Shown here piece after piece: positions 23,506 to 31,700 of a DNA stretch of 53,870 nucleotides. The stretch spans positions 1 through 53,870 of the forward strand of contig JAGVFW010000016.1 of NCBI GenBank assembly GCA_020057405.1, in the 5' to 3' direction. The position numbers and the translations under genes were made by a program. This DNA is from an archaeon. Lineage in GTDB: Archaea > Micrarchaeota > Micrarchaeia > Norongarragalinales > UBA97. Below the pieces are notes generated by a model. It was not told where the DNA came from. It made no database searches and saw nothing but the letters and a program-made list of their open reading frames with translations. Position 1 is the stretch's first letter, and every line of letters begins with the position of its first letter.

Positions 23506-24720
23506 ATGGCAATTGAAGCGCTCGAAGTAATCCTATTTATCGTCCTTTTCGGCATTGACGCCTATGCCTATGGCAACTTGAATGAAATCAGGCGCACACT
23601 TGCCAGCATCGACTCGAAAGTCAAGAGCAGCTACACCCACATTGAAACTACTAAAGTCAAGGAAATCGCCGCCGCAGTGAAGGAAGGCGACAAGGCACAG
23701 ACAACGCACGACTGGCACGCAAGCGCCCTAGAAGACGACCTGGCGGGCGTTCGCGGCGAGCAGTCGATGCAGGAACAGAAGCTGCGCGACATCGAAGACA
23801 AGCTCTCCACGATGCATCCCGGCGGCGTTGTCGCCGACGAGCGGATTGTCGAGATGGAAAGGCGCCTTGACGACAGGCTCACGTCGCTTGAAAACACTTC
23901 TTTTGACTCATCCCGCGGTTCGGGACTCAACGGCGAGAAGATAGAGGGCAAGCTCGACGAGATTGCCTCAAGCGTTGAAAACATCCGCGAGCGCGTAGGC
24001 GGCCTCGAGCAGGAAGTAAGCGCCCTTAACGCAGCTTCCGAAGTCCAGCGCAACGAGATGCTCCAGAAGATTGAGGATGGCACTTCAGGCTTCTCCGACC
24101 GGCTCTTTGATACCGAGGAGCGGCTCACCGGCAAGCTCAAGCGCACGCAGAAAGCGGAAAAGACGCTCGCCAAGCGCGTCAAGAAAGTCCGCGCTAACGC
24201 CGAAGCGCAAAAGAGCACGCTTTCAAAGCGCGTCAAGAAAGTCGAGAAGCGCGTTACCCGAAAGACTGACGAGGCCGAAAAGGTTGCCATGACGGCAAAG
24301 AAAACGGCGCGCAAGACCGCCCGCAAGGTAACGGCAGAGCTTGAGTCCGCAGTAGCAAAGAACGCCTCGAGGAACGACAAGCTCAAGACAGTGAAGAAGA
24401 CCGTCACCACCACGACTTCAAAGGCAAGGGCCGCAAAGAAAGCGCCCACCCGAAAGCCCGCAAAGAAGGCAGCGTCAGGAAAAGTCACTAAAAAGACGGT
24501 CACCAAGGTGACGCGAAAGACGCCCAAGTCATCGCGCGCCACCAAGACGTTTGAAAAGACGGTCACGACTGAAAAGATTGTAAAGAAGGCGGCGAAGAAG
24601 AAAGCTGCGAAGAAGCGACCCGTCCGCAGGCTCGCCGTCCCGTCGGTTGAGAAGGTAGTCAAGGAAGAAACCACGGTAACTACCGAAAGCGACTCGTCAT
24701 TCTCGCAAGGCCTCGAGTGA
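23506..24720 (+). CDS. Membrane-anchored coiled-coil protein with histone-H1-like basic tail
   Basis: A 404-residue protein in three parts. Residues 1-25 form an N-terminal membrane helix (ALEVILFIVLFGIDAYAYG). Residues about 30-235 are a charged coiled coil with IVEMERRLDDRLTSLE and NIRERVGGLEQEVSALN heptads. Residues about 235-385 are Lys/Ala/Thr-rich (KKAPTRKPAKKAASGKVTKK and similar), like histone H1 tails and bacterial AlgP/HU-tail proteins, and the end turns acidic (EETTVTTESDSSF). The basic tail should be cytoplasmic and could hold DNA, RNA or ribosomes at the membrane. AGGTGG lies before the ATG and a TATA-like GCTTAAATA near 23465. The parts are seen directly; DNA tethering is inference. 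A long ORF on the other strand is a by-product of the Lys/Thr codon bias. Confidence 0.8.
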   Translation: MAIEALEVILFIVLFGIDAYAYGNLNEIRRTLASIDSKVKSSYTHIETTKVKEIAAAVKEGDKAQTTHDWHASALEDDLAGVRGEQSMQEQKLRDIEDKLSTMHPGGVVADERIVEMERRLDDRLTSLENTSFDSSRGSGLNGEKIEGKLDEIASSVENIRERVGGLEQEVSALNAASEVQRNEMLQKIEDGTSGFSDRLFDTEERLTGKLKRTQKAEKTLAKRVKKVRANAEAQKSTLSKRVKKVEKRVTRKTDEAEKVAMTAKKTARKTARKVTAELESAVAKNASRNDKLKTVKKTVTTTTSKARAAKKAPTRKPAKKAASGKVTKKTVTKVTRKTPKSSRATKTFEKTVTTEKIVKKAAKKKAAKKRPVRRLAVPSVEKVVKEETTVTTESDSSFSQGLE

Positions 24721-24722
24721 AA

Positions 24723-24742
24723 GCTCGAAGCGCTTTTCGAGC
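24723..24742. terminator. Hairpin between convergent genes
   Basis: GCTCGAA and TTCGAGC form a 7-bp stem with a six-base loop, three bases after the stop of the histone-tail gene and just before the stop of the convergent endonuclease-IV-like gene. It could help stop transcription from both sides. There is no clear T run, so this is tentative. Confidence 0.35.
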
Positions 24743-24750
24743 GAAACTAA

Positions 24751-25575
24751 TTAGCCTAGCTTTAGCCCCTGCCGCTCGATTTCCTCCTTCATCACTAGGC
24801 AGTCGGCCTCAAGAAGCGGCGTTTCGCAGATGAGCTGGATGTCGGAAAACTTGCCGGCGCGCTTTTTGAGCTCTTTAACTAGCTCGCCAAACGGCGGCTT
24901 GTTGCTTGAGATTGGCAGGTGGTTGAGCTCGCCCTTCTCGCTGAAGTTGATGCCGCTAAAGTGGCAGTAGAGGTCAGCGTGCCCGTACGCGAGGAGCTTG
25001 TCGAGAACTGCGGCGAAATCAATCTCGCCCATCTGCCGCGCGTAGAGATGGGCAAAGTCGACGACGGGAACGCAGTTTTTCCTGCCAACGGCCTTGCAGA
25101 CTTCGAGAGTCTCGTCAAAACTGCCAAACGCGGAGTGCTTGCCTGTCGTTTCAAAGCCAAGGATGGCTTTGGGATAGCTTGCCGCCAATTCCTTTCCCGC
25201 CTCGACAACGGCGGCCATGCACTCACCGGCCGGCCGCTTTTGGAAAAATCCGGGGTGGACTGCAACCGCGCCCTGCGCCGCAAGCGCCTCCGCCCGGTCA
25301 AGCGAGTCGGAAATGCGTTTCTTGCTCGCGGCAATCTTTTCGGGCTCAAGGGAGCACAGGTTGATGAAGTAGGGCGCGTGAATGCTTAGCCTGACGCCCA
25401 AGTCGCGCGAGATGCCACCCAATTCGACTGCAGCGTCGTGCTTGAGGTAGACTTGTTGGACGAACTCGAGCTCTTGGGCGTTGAGACCCAACTCGGCGAG
25501 GCGCTTGAGGCTACCTGCCGTTGCGAGCTCTTTTGCTGAAGCGCAATTGCCCGCGGGTCCTAGAAAAATCCTCAT
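24751..25575 (-). CDS. Endonuclease IV / AP-endonuclease-2-like TIM-barrel protein
   Basis: About 274 residues from ATG 25573-25575, a xylose-isomerase-like TIM barrel of the endonuclease IV group. Metal-site features are present: LSIHAPYFINLCS (second-strand His), AVAVHPGFF (third-strand His), ILGFETTGK (Glu), PVVDFAHLYAR (Asp and His), LYCHFSGINF (His) and QLICETPLL (Glu). Endonuclease IV cuts DNA 5' of abasic sites with three zinc ions. Similar archaeal proteins are annotated as Nfo, but several TIM-barrel sugar enzymes share these residues. An in-frame GTG at 25590 is another possible start. It is last in a minus-strand operon after the HEPN and P-type ATPase genes. The DNA-repair role is likely but not certain. 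Confidence 0.75.
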   Translation of the reverse strand: MRIFLGPAGNCASAKELATAGSLKRLAELGLNAQELEFVQQVYLKHDAAVELGGISRDLGVRLSIHAPYFINLCSLEPEKIAASKKRISDSLDRAEALAAQGAVAVHPGFFQKRPAGECMAAVVEAGKELAASYPKAILGFETTGKHSAFGSFDETLEVCKAVGRKNCVPVVDFAHLYARQMGEIDFAAVLDKLLAYGHADLYCHFSGINFSEKGELNHLPISSNKPPFGELVKELKKRAGKFSDIQLICETPLLEADCLVMKEEIERQGLKLG

Positions 25576-25598
25576 TTGGTTTTCGCTCACGGGGGGAA

Positions 25599-25958
25599 CT
25601 AAATTAGTGAAGCCACTGCGGCAGTAGTGTGGGGCAACGCGAGTTTCATTTCGACCCAATCGATTATGCTTCGGGCCGTCTGCACGCTTCGGATTTCTGA
25701 CGCCGATGCGTCCTCGGAAGCGCCGGAGAGGAGAAACTGCAGTTCGTCTAGGCCCATCAGGCGAATCATTTCAGAAACGCTGTGGCCAAGTGCCGGCGGC
25801 GTGCCGTGGAGCTTGACGTAGTAGGCAGCGAGCGCCTTCTCCGACGCCTGGCGGGCAAGCATTGAAGCAAACCCGTCGTCGCCGTCGTGGCTGCACTTCT
25901 CGGCCGAGAGGAGGTCGCGGTAGGCCTGGCGCATCCAAGGTTCGGGAAGGTGGCGCAT
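25599..25958 (-). CDS. HEPN-domain protein
   Basis: A 119-residue all-helical protein matching the HEPN family: WMRQAYRDLLSAEKC in helix 1, SMLARQASEKALAAYYVKLHG in helix 2, and LGHSVSEMIRLMG in helix 3. The RNase-type R-x4-6-H motif of toxic HEPN proteins is not seen, so it is more like the non-catalytic HEPN forms that bind nucleotides or partner with MNT nucleotidyltransferases. No MNT partner gene is nearby. The start codon is immediately next to the P-type ATPase stop, so it is translated with that gene. Why a HEPN protein rides with a cation pump is not known. Confidence 0.75.
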   Translation of the reverse strand: MRHLPEPWMRQAYRDLLSAEKCSHDGDDGFASMLARQASEKALAAYYVKLHGTPPALGHSVSEMIRLMGLDELQFLLSGASEDASASEIRSVQTARSIIDWVEMKLALPHTTAAVASLI

Positions 25959-28643
25959 TTAGCCCACTGTCCCCCTGCGCTTGAAGTACTTCCAGAGCTC
26001 GTAGATGACGAACACGCTGCTTGAGACGGCGATTACGGTTCCCCACTCGAGTAGCGAGAGGGGCTCTACCTTGAATACTGCCTCAAGAATGCTCGTTTGC
26101 GTGATGAGGACCTGCAGCACGATGCCTGCGAAGATGGCGAGCCAGAGCAACTTGTTTTTGAACACGCCGATGGAGAAGAGCGAGCTAGTGCGCGAGCGAG
26201 AGTTAAGCGCGTGGAAGAACTGGAAGAAGATGATTGTGGAGAACGCCATTGACCTGGCTTTCTCTAGGCTCGAGTGGTCGACGAAAAGCTCGAATGCGAA
26301 GAGGCCGAGTGTGCCTATCGCGATTATCGAACCGATTGCGAGAAGGTAGGCGCCGTTGGATGGGGAGAGGATTTCCTCGTTGCGGGAGCGCGGTTGCCTA
26401 TCCATCACTCCGGGCTCTTCGGGATCCATGCCAAGCGCGAGTGCCGGCAGGCCGTCGGTGACTAGGTTCATCCACAGGATTTGGATTGGCAAAAGGGGCA
26501 TTGGCCAGCCTAAGAGCGTGGCTACGAAAATCGCGATGATTTCGCCAACGTTGCAGGTAAGGAGGTAGTAAATGCTCTTGACGATGTTGTCGTAGATGAT
26601 GCGGCCCTCGCGAACGGCGTTGACGATTGAGGCAAAATTGTCATCCGCAAGCACCATGTCGGAAGCCTCTTTCGTAACGTCGGTGCCGGTGATGCCCATG
26701 GCAATGCCAATGTCTGCCTTCTTGAGCGCTGGGGCGTCGTTAACGCCGTCGCCGGTCATGGCGACCACGTGACCGTGCTTCTTGAGGGCACCGACGATGC
26801 GAAGCTTGTGCTCTGGGGAGACGCGCGCGAAGACGTTGTTTGCCAGGACTGTTTCCTCAAACTCCTTGTCCGCCAGTTCGTCTAGCTCGAGGCCCGTCCA
26901 GGGCTTTAGCCCGACGGGGAGGCCAAGCTCGCGCGCAATTGCGCCTGCAGTCAGAGGGTTGTCGCCCGTCACCATGACCACGCGGATGCCCGCTGTCTTG
27001 CAAAGCGCGATTGCGGACTTGACTTCCTCGCGGGGAGGGTCAATCATGCCCACGATGCCTAGGAAAATGAGTTTTTGCTCCACTTGCTTGTCGGAGTACT
27101 TTGCCGCCTTTGGCACTTCGCGGTAGGCAACGGCCAGGACGCGGAGGGCTTTTGAGGCGAACTCGTTGTTTTTAGCCAGTAGGAGTTTTTTGTCGGCCAA
27201 AGTCATCTTGCGCACTTTCCCACCAGTCAGAATCCGGTCGGCGTGGTCAAGCACGGTCTCCGGCGCGCCCTTGACAAAAGCATAGCGCTTGGAACCGTGG
27301 GCGTGGATTGTTGACATCATCTTTCGCTCAGACTCGAAAGGCAATTCGTACACGCGCTTGTATTGCCTTAGCTCGCCGTCCTTGCCGACGCCCGCCTTTT
27401 CCCCAAGCACGAGGAGCGCCCCTTCAGTCGGGTCGCCGATGACGTTGGCGACCCCGTGGCCCGATGACTCAAGTCGGGCTGAAGTGCAAAGCGCACCTGC
27501 GCGCAAAAACTGGATGAACCCGTCGTCGCCGGTGTCGAACTTTTGTCCCGATGTCTGAAAACCGCCGTTTAGCGCGTACCCGGTACCCGTAACGTCAAGC
27601 TCAGCGCCAGAGAAAAATAGCTTGCGCACAGTCATTTCGTTGCGCGTGAGGGTGCCGGTCTTGTCGGTTGCGATAACATCGGCGCTTCCAAGAGTCTCAA
27701 CTGCCCTAAGCTTTCGCATGATGGCGTTTCGGCCCGCCATGCGCTGGACGCCCAGGGCGAGGGTGATGGTAACTATTGCAGGCAGGCCTTCCGGCACCGC
27801 GGCAACCGCGAGGCTGACGGAAGTCAAAAACATGTCAACGAGGGGAAAGCCGCGCGCCACGCCGACCACGAAAACAACTGCGACTATGGCTAGGGACGCT
27901 TGCGCCAAGCGCTTGCCAACAACTTCGAGTTTTTGCTGGAGTGGAGTTAACTCTTCCTCTACGGCCTGCACTTGGCTCGCAATCTTGCCAAACTCGGTGC
28001 GCATGCCTGTTGCAGTGACTACGGCGCGGCCAATGCCTCGGGTGACTATCGTGCCCAGAAAAACACTGTTGTCGCGGTCTGCAACCGCGGTCTTTTCCTT
28101 AAACACGGCTTCGGCGTCTTTCCCGACTGGCGCGCTCTCTCCCGTCAGCGTCGCTTCGCTTAGCTGCAGGCTCATTGACTCAAGCAGGCGGCAGTCAGCA
28201 GGCACCTGGTCGCCGGCTTCCAAGATGATTACGTCGCCCGGCACGAGCTCGCGGGCTGCAATGCGCTTTTCAACTCCGTCGCGGACGACGCGCGCGGTTG
28301 GCGCAACCATTTTCTTGAGTGCGTCAAGCGCTTTTTCTGCGCGGTAGTCCTGCACGAGGCCGACAACCGCGTTTAGAATGACTATTGCGATGATTGCACC
28401 CGCGTCAATCCACTCGCCTAGAAAGCCGCTGATTACTGCGGCGATTATGAGGATGACGACTAGGAGGTCGGTAAACTGCTCGAAGAACATTGCGAGGAGC
28501 CCCTTTTTGGGCGCTTCCTTTAGTTCGTTGTACCCGTGCTCCAGGAGGCGGCGGGCCGCCTCGCCAGACGGCAATCCCTTCTGGCCGCCTGACTTGAGTT
28601 CGTCAAGCGCGGCTTGGTGGGTAATGGAGTGAAAGGAAGGCAT
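25959..28643 (-). CDS. P-type cation ATPase, Ca2+-type (P2A)
   Basis: An 894-residue P-type pump of the SERCA/PMR1 kind. It has an N-terminal cation-ATPase region, TGES in the actuator domain (167-170), the PEGLP membrane motif (284-288), the phosphorylation site DKTGTLT (327-333), KGAPE in the nucleotide domain, and GDGVNDAP (631-638). The C-terminal membrane helices hold NLVTDGLPALALG, the P2-type ion-binding helix. These pumps export or store Ca2+ or Mn2+ at ATP cost. The gene opens an operon with a HEPN and an endonuclease-IV-like gene; a TATA-like CTTTTAAG lies about 25 bases before the ATG. Assignment to the P2 class is secure; ion choice is not fixed. Confidence 0.93.
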   Translation of the reverse strand: MPSFHSITHQAALDELKSGGQKGLPSGEAARRLLEHGYNELKEAPKKGLLAMFFEQFTDLLVVILIIAAVISGFLGEWIDAGAIIAIVILNAVVGLVQDYRAEKALDALKKMVAPTARVVRDGVEKRIAARELVPGDVIILEAGDQVPADCRLLESMSLQLSEATLTGESAPVGKDAEAVFKEKTAVADRDNSVFLGTIVTRGIGRAVVTATGMRTEFGKIASQVQAVEEELTPLQQKLEVVGKRLAQASLAIVAVVFVVGVARGFPLVDMFLTSVSLAVAAVPEGLPAIVTITLALGVQRMAGRNAIMRKLRAVETLGSADVIATDKTGTLTRNEMTVRKLFFSGAELDVTGTGYALNGGFQTSGQKFDTGDDGFIQFLRAGALCTSARLESSGHGVANVIGDPTEGALLVLGEKAGVGKDGELRQYKRVYELPFESERKMMSTIHAHGSKRYAFVKGAPETVLDHADRILTGGKVRKMTLADKKLLLAKNNEFASKALRVLAVAYREVPKAAKYSDKQVEQKLIFLGIVGMIDPPREEVKSAIALCKTAGIRVVMVTGDNPLTAGAIARELGLPVGLKPWTGLELDELADKEFEETVLANNVFARVSPEHKLRIVGALKKHGHVVAMTGDGVNDAPALKKADIGIAMGITGTDVTKEASDMVLADDNFASIVNAVREGRIIYDNIVKSIYYLLTCNVGEIIAIFVATLLGWPMPLLPIQILWMNLVTDGLPALALGMDPEEPGVMDRQPRSRNEEILSPSNGAYLLAIGSIIAIGTLGLFAFELFVDHSSLEKARSMAFSTIIFFQFFHALNSRSRTSSLFSIGVFKNKLLWLAIFAGIVLQVLITQTSILEAVFKVEPLSLLEWGTVIAVSSSVFVIYELWKYFKRRGTVG

Positions 28644-28712
28644 GAAGTGGTTAGCCGGCTCGTGCTTAAAAGAGTTTTAATTCGGGCCGGCGCGAGAAAA
28701 AAGTAACTGCAA

Positions 28713-31700
28713 TCATTGGCAGATTATGTCGCCGAGTATCGTCGCCACGGCTCCGTTCGGGCAGTCGGCGGGCTTGGTCTTCGTAGGCGCGCGCGGGTTA
28801 TTCTCGGCGGGGGTGGCCGGGCAAGTGTTTAGCGAGTAGCGTGCGGCGCCCGGGGGCTTTGTGGTTGGGGCCGGGCAGGACCGGTCGGTCAGGATGGTTT
28901 GGATTGCACTAAACCAGCTTACGCCGGTTAGGAACATGCTGCCGTGCATTCCGGAGCCGAACGAGCTTTGCCCGGCAAAACCGGCAAGCTGGCCGTAGAG
29001 CATATTCTGGCCCATGTTGTTGCCAACTGGAATGTGGAAGATGTTGGCAAAGGAGCCAAAGAGCGTCGGCGCAATGGGCGTGCAGTCAGGCGCCAGGCCA
29101 TAGTGGTTGATGATGATGAGCTGGTTCTTGTAAGGAATCATCTGCAAGTACGCTTTTTTGGGCTGGCAGACAGGCGAGCATCCGTCGGAGTAAGCGTAGC
29201 AGGCCGCCCACGCGCTTCTTGAAATCGGGAATGCGAGGGGCAGGTCCTTGAGGTTGCCGGTTGCAAGCTCGCAGGTGTTGCCGGAAGTTATTTCTGCGTT
29301 GGCGGCAGTCTTGCAGGCAGTTACGCCAGTATTAAGCTGCCCTTTTGCCAAGTCGGCAGTCAACCTGCATTTCGCCGCGCAGTCAGCTGGCGCAGTGCAA
29401 AGACTGCATACTGGAGAGCCCGGAAGCTCTCCTGGAGGACATTGGCTTTCACAAAGTCTTTCCGCAGCGTCAATTGAAGTTTCGCCCGAGGTAATCTCGG
29501 ATGCGGCGTCCGCTTCCATCGCTGCCTTGCACTTGAGGATGCCGGTCCCACCTGCGTTTTCGCAAATCCTCAAGCTGTTCACGATTTTCTGCGTGTTCGT
29601 AACGGTATAGGCGTACGTCGCAGTTGCGGAGCAGCTGGTTGGAACCATGCAATAGCAGCCAGCAGCGGAGCATATTTCCGTGCTCTCCACACCAGTGCCA
29701 GTCACGCTTCCAGTAGACTGAACCCAAGTCGGCTTCCTGCAAAGGGAGTCTGTCGTCCCCTGCTTTGCCTTGTAGGCAGCGTTGAGCGGAATCTTGCATT
29801 GCACGGGCTGATAGAAAAGAAGCGGCGTGAGCAGGCCCTCGATTTGCTGGCCCTCGACCGAGTTGCCGAAAATGCCGCCGCCTGTAAACGTGTTGAAGTA
29901 GCTGGCTACCATGCCAATCGGCCCGAGGAACTTGGGCGGCATGCCGATGAATGCAGAATCTATTTGCAGGGGCTTTGAGTGCTCGTCGCTTGCTTGAGTG
30001 TTGGATGCCAGGTTGTTCGTTTCGGTACGCTTGACGCAACTTCCGTCGCCGTATATGAAGTTGCAAAGCGGTTGAGTGCGAACCCCGCCGTCAGCCAGGC
30101 GCGGGTCTGAAATGAATTGGCTCGAGTCGCCGCAAGTGCCGCCAACGTAGTCGTACTCGCGGAGAATGGCGACAGAGCTTTCGGCGCCCCAGTCGCTCCC
30201 GTCGGCGCTGTAGGCCGAGACGGCGTAAATGCGCGGGTTGTCGGCAACACAGTATTCCGCTGCAGGCGTTTGCTTCTCGGGCGCACCGCCTTGGTTTGCA
30301 ATGTGCTTGGCGCCCTCAATCACGCCGGCCGCAGTCCAGAGCTGGAAGTTGCCCGCACCGCCGGTAATTGTCTTAAACGGCTCGCCGTTGCCGCGTCGGA
30401 ATGCAGTCTGGCTCGCAGTCAGGCGCGCAGATTCCTTGAATTGGTTGAGCATCTGGTTGAAAGCGTTTTTGGTGCACCAGCTGCCAGTGCAGCAGTTGGC
30501 GCTCGTGCAGCTGCTCACGCGCTTGCCCATCTCGCTGGTGTGCTCAAAGTATGTCGCAATCTCCTCGTAAGAGAGAGACGCGACTGACGGCACGTTACCG
30601 GGGCCTTCGCGGAACTCTAGTGTGCCGGGTCCGCGCCAGGCGATGACCTCGAGGCCGCTTGATGGAAATTGGATGTCGGTCGAGCCGGGTCGCAACACGC
30701 GCGGGCCAAAGTAGGCCTGGCGGTTGTTGACTGCAAAGACGAGCTGGGGCGTTGCGGGGCCTTCAAGGAAAGTGGGGTTGACTGTGAGGCCGTCGGCGGG
30801 GTTGAACCCGACATTGACGGTAAGCTCAAGGGTCGAAGGCTGGTTGGTGAGGCTGAACTTGAGCTTGGCGCTGTCTATCGTCACGAGCTTTGCCTTGACA
30901 GTGTTGTAGAATGAATTGCCGTACGCCTTGATTGGGCAGGTCGAGTGAGTGATGTCGAAAATGAGTGCGTGCTTTGCCTCGCTATAGTAATAGCATTGGT
31001 CGGTGCCCGAGTCGCTTGAGATTGCCTGCAGCACGATGCGGCCGTTCTGCGGCTGGCTTATTGCAAAGGGCATGGCGTCTGCGGGGAAGATTGGGTCGGC
31101 GTAGAATTGGTAGCTCGTCAGGCCACTGCCAGACTCGAGTGAGCCGGTGACGGGGTTAAAGCGAACTTGGTCTGACGAAGTGCATCCCGGGCAGCTGGCA
31201 TCAGGAGGAAGGTCGGGTGGGGTGATTGGGGCGGGCGCCTGCACGCAGCTAAGGCCATCGGCAGCGCGCTCGTAGCCCTCGCCAACGCAGCCGCATTGGG
31301 GAATGTCGAAGACTATGGTGCCTGCGGGAAGGCAGCGCTTGACTCCATCGCCGGCGTTGCTATAGGAATCAGAAAGGCAACCCTGCGGATGGCCCTTGCC
31401 GTCTTGGGTGGTGCACTTGATGTCAAGCTCGCCCACGCATCCCTCGTTCTGGCACGCCACGCAGGCCTTGCCGTCTGAGGCGGGCTTCTTGCCGTCGGGA
31501 CATCCGCACTGGACCGCGTTGCTTGCAACAACCGCGTTGTTCTCGGAGTTTAGTTGGCAGCGAAGCGGCGAGCGGTCGGAGAGGCACGAGTTGACTTCAA
31601 AAGAATTGCCTTGCGGGTCAACGCACTTCTTGTCAGAACAGAATCCCGTCGAGCGGCTGCAAGCTTTGGTGGTGCTGCCACCGCAAGTGGAGTCGCACGA

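Noticed and set aside
23631..24674. Open frame of 347 codons on the minus strand opposite the histone-tail gene
   Set aside because: It mirrors the Lys/Thr/Glu-rich codons of the plus-strand gene, is made mostly of Phe, Val, Ser and Thr, and has no promoter-like element. The plus-strand protein has clear helix, coiled-coil and tail structure.
27622..28347. Open frame of 241 codons on the plus strand inside the P-type ATPase gene
   Set aside because: The minus-strand ATPase carries all family motifs through this stretch; the other frame is low-complexity Thr/Arg/Ser and has no homology that I can see.
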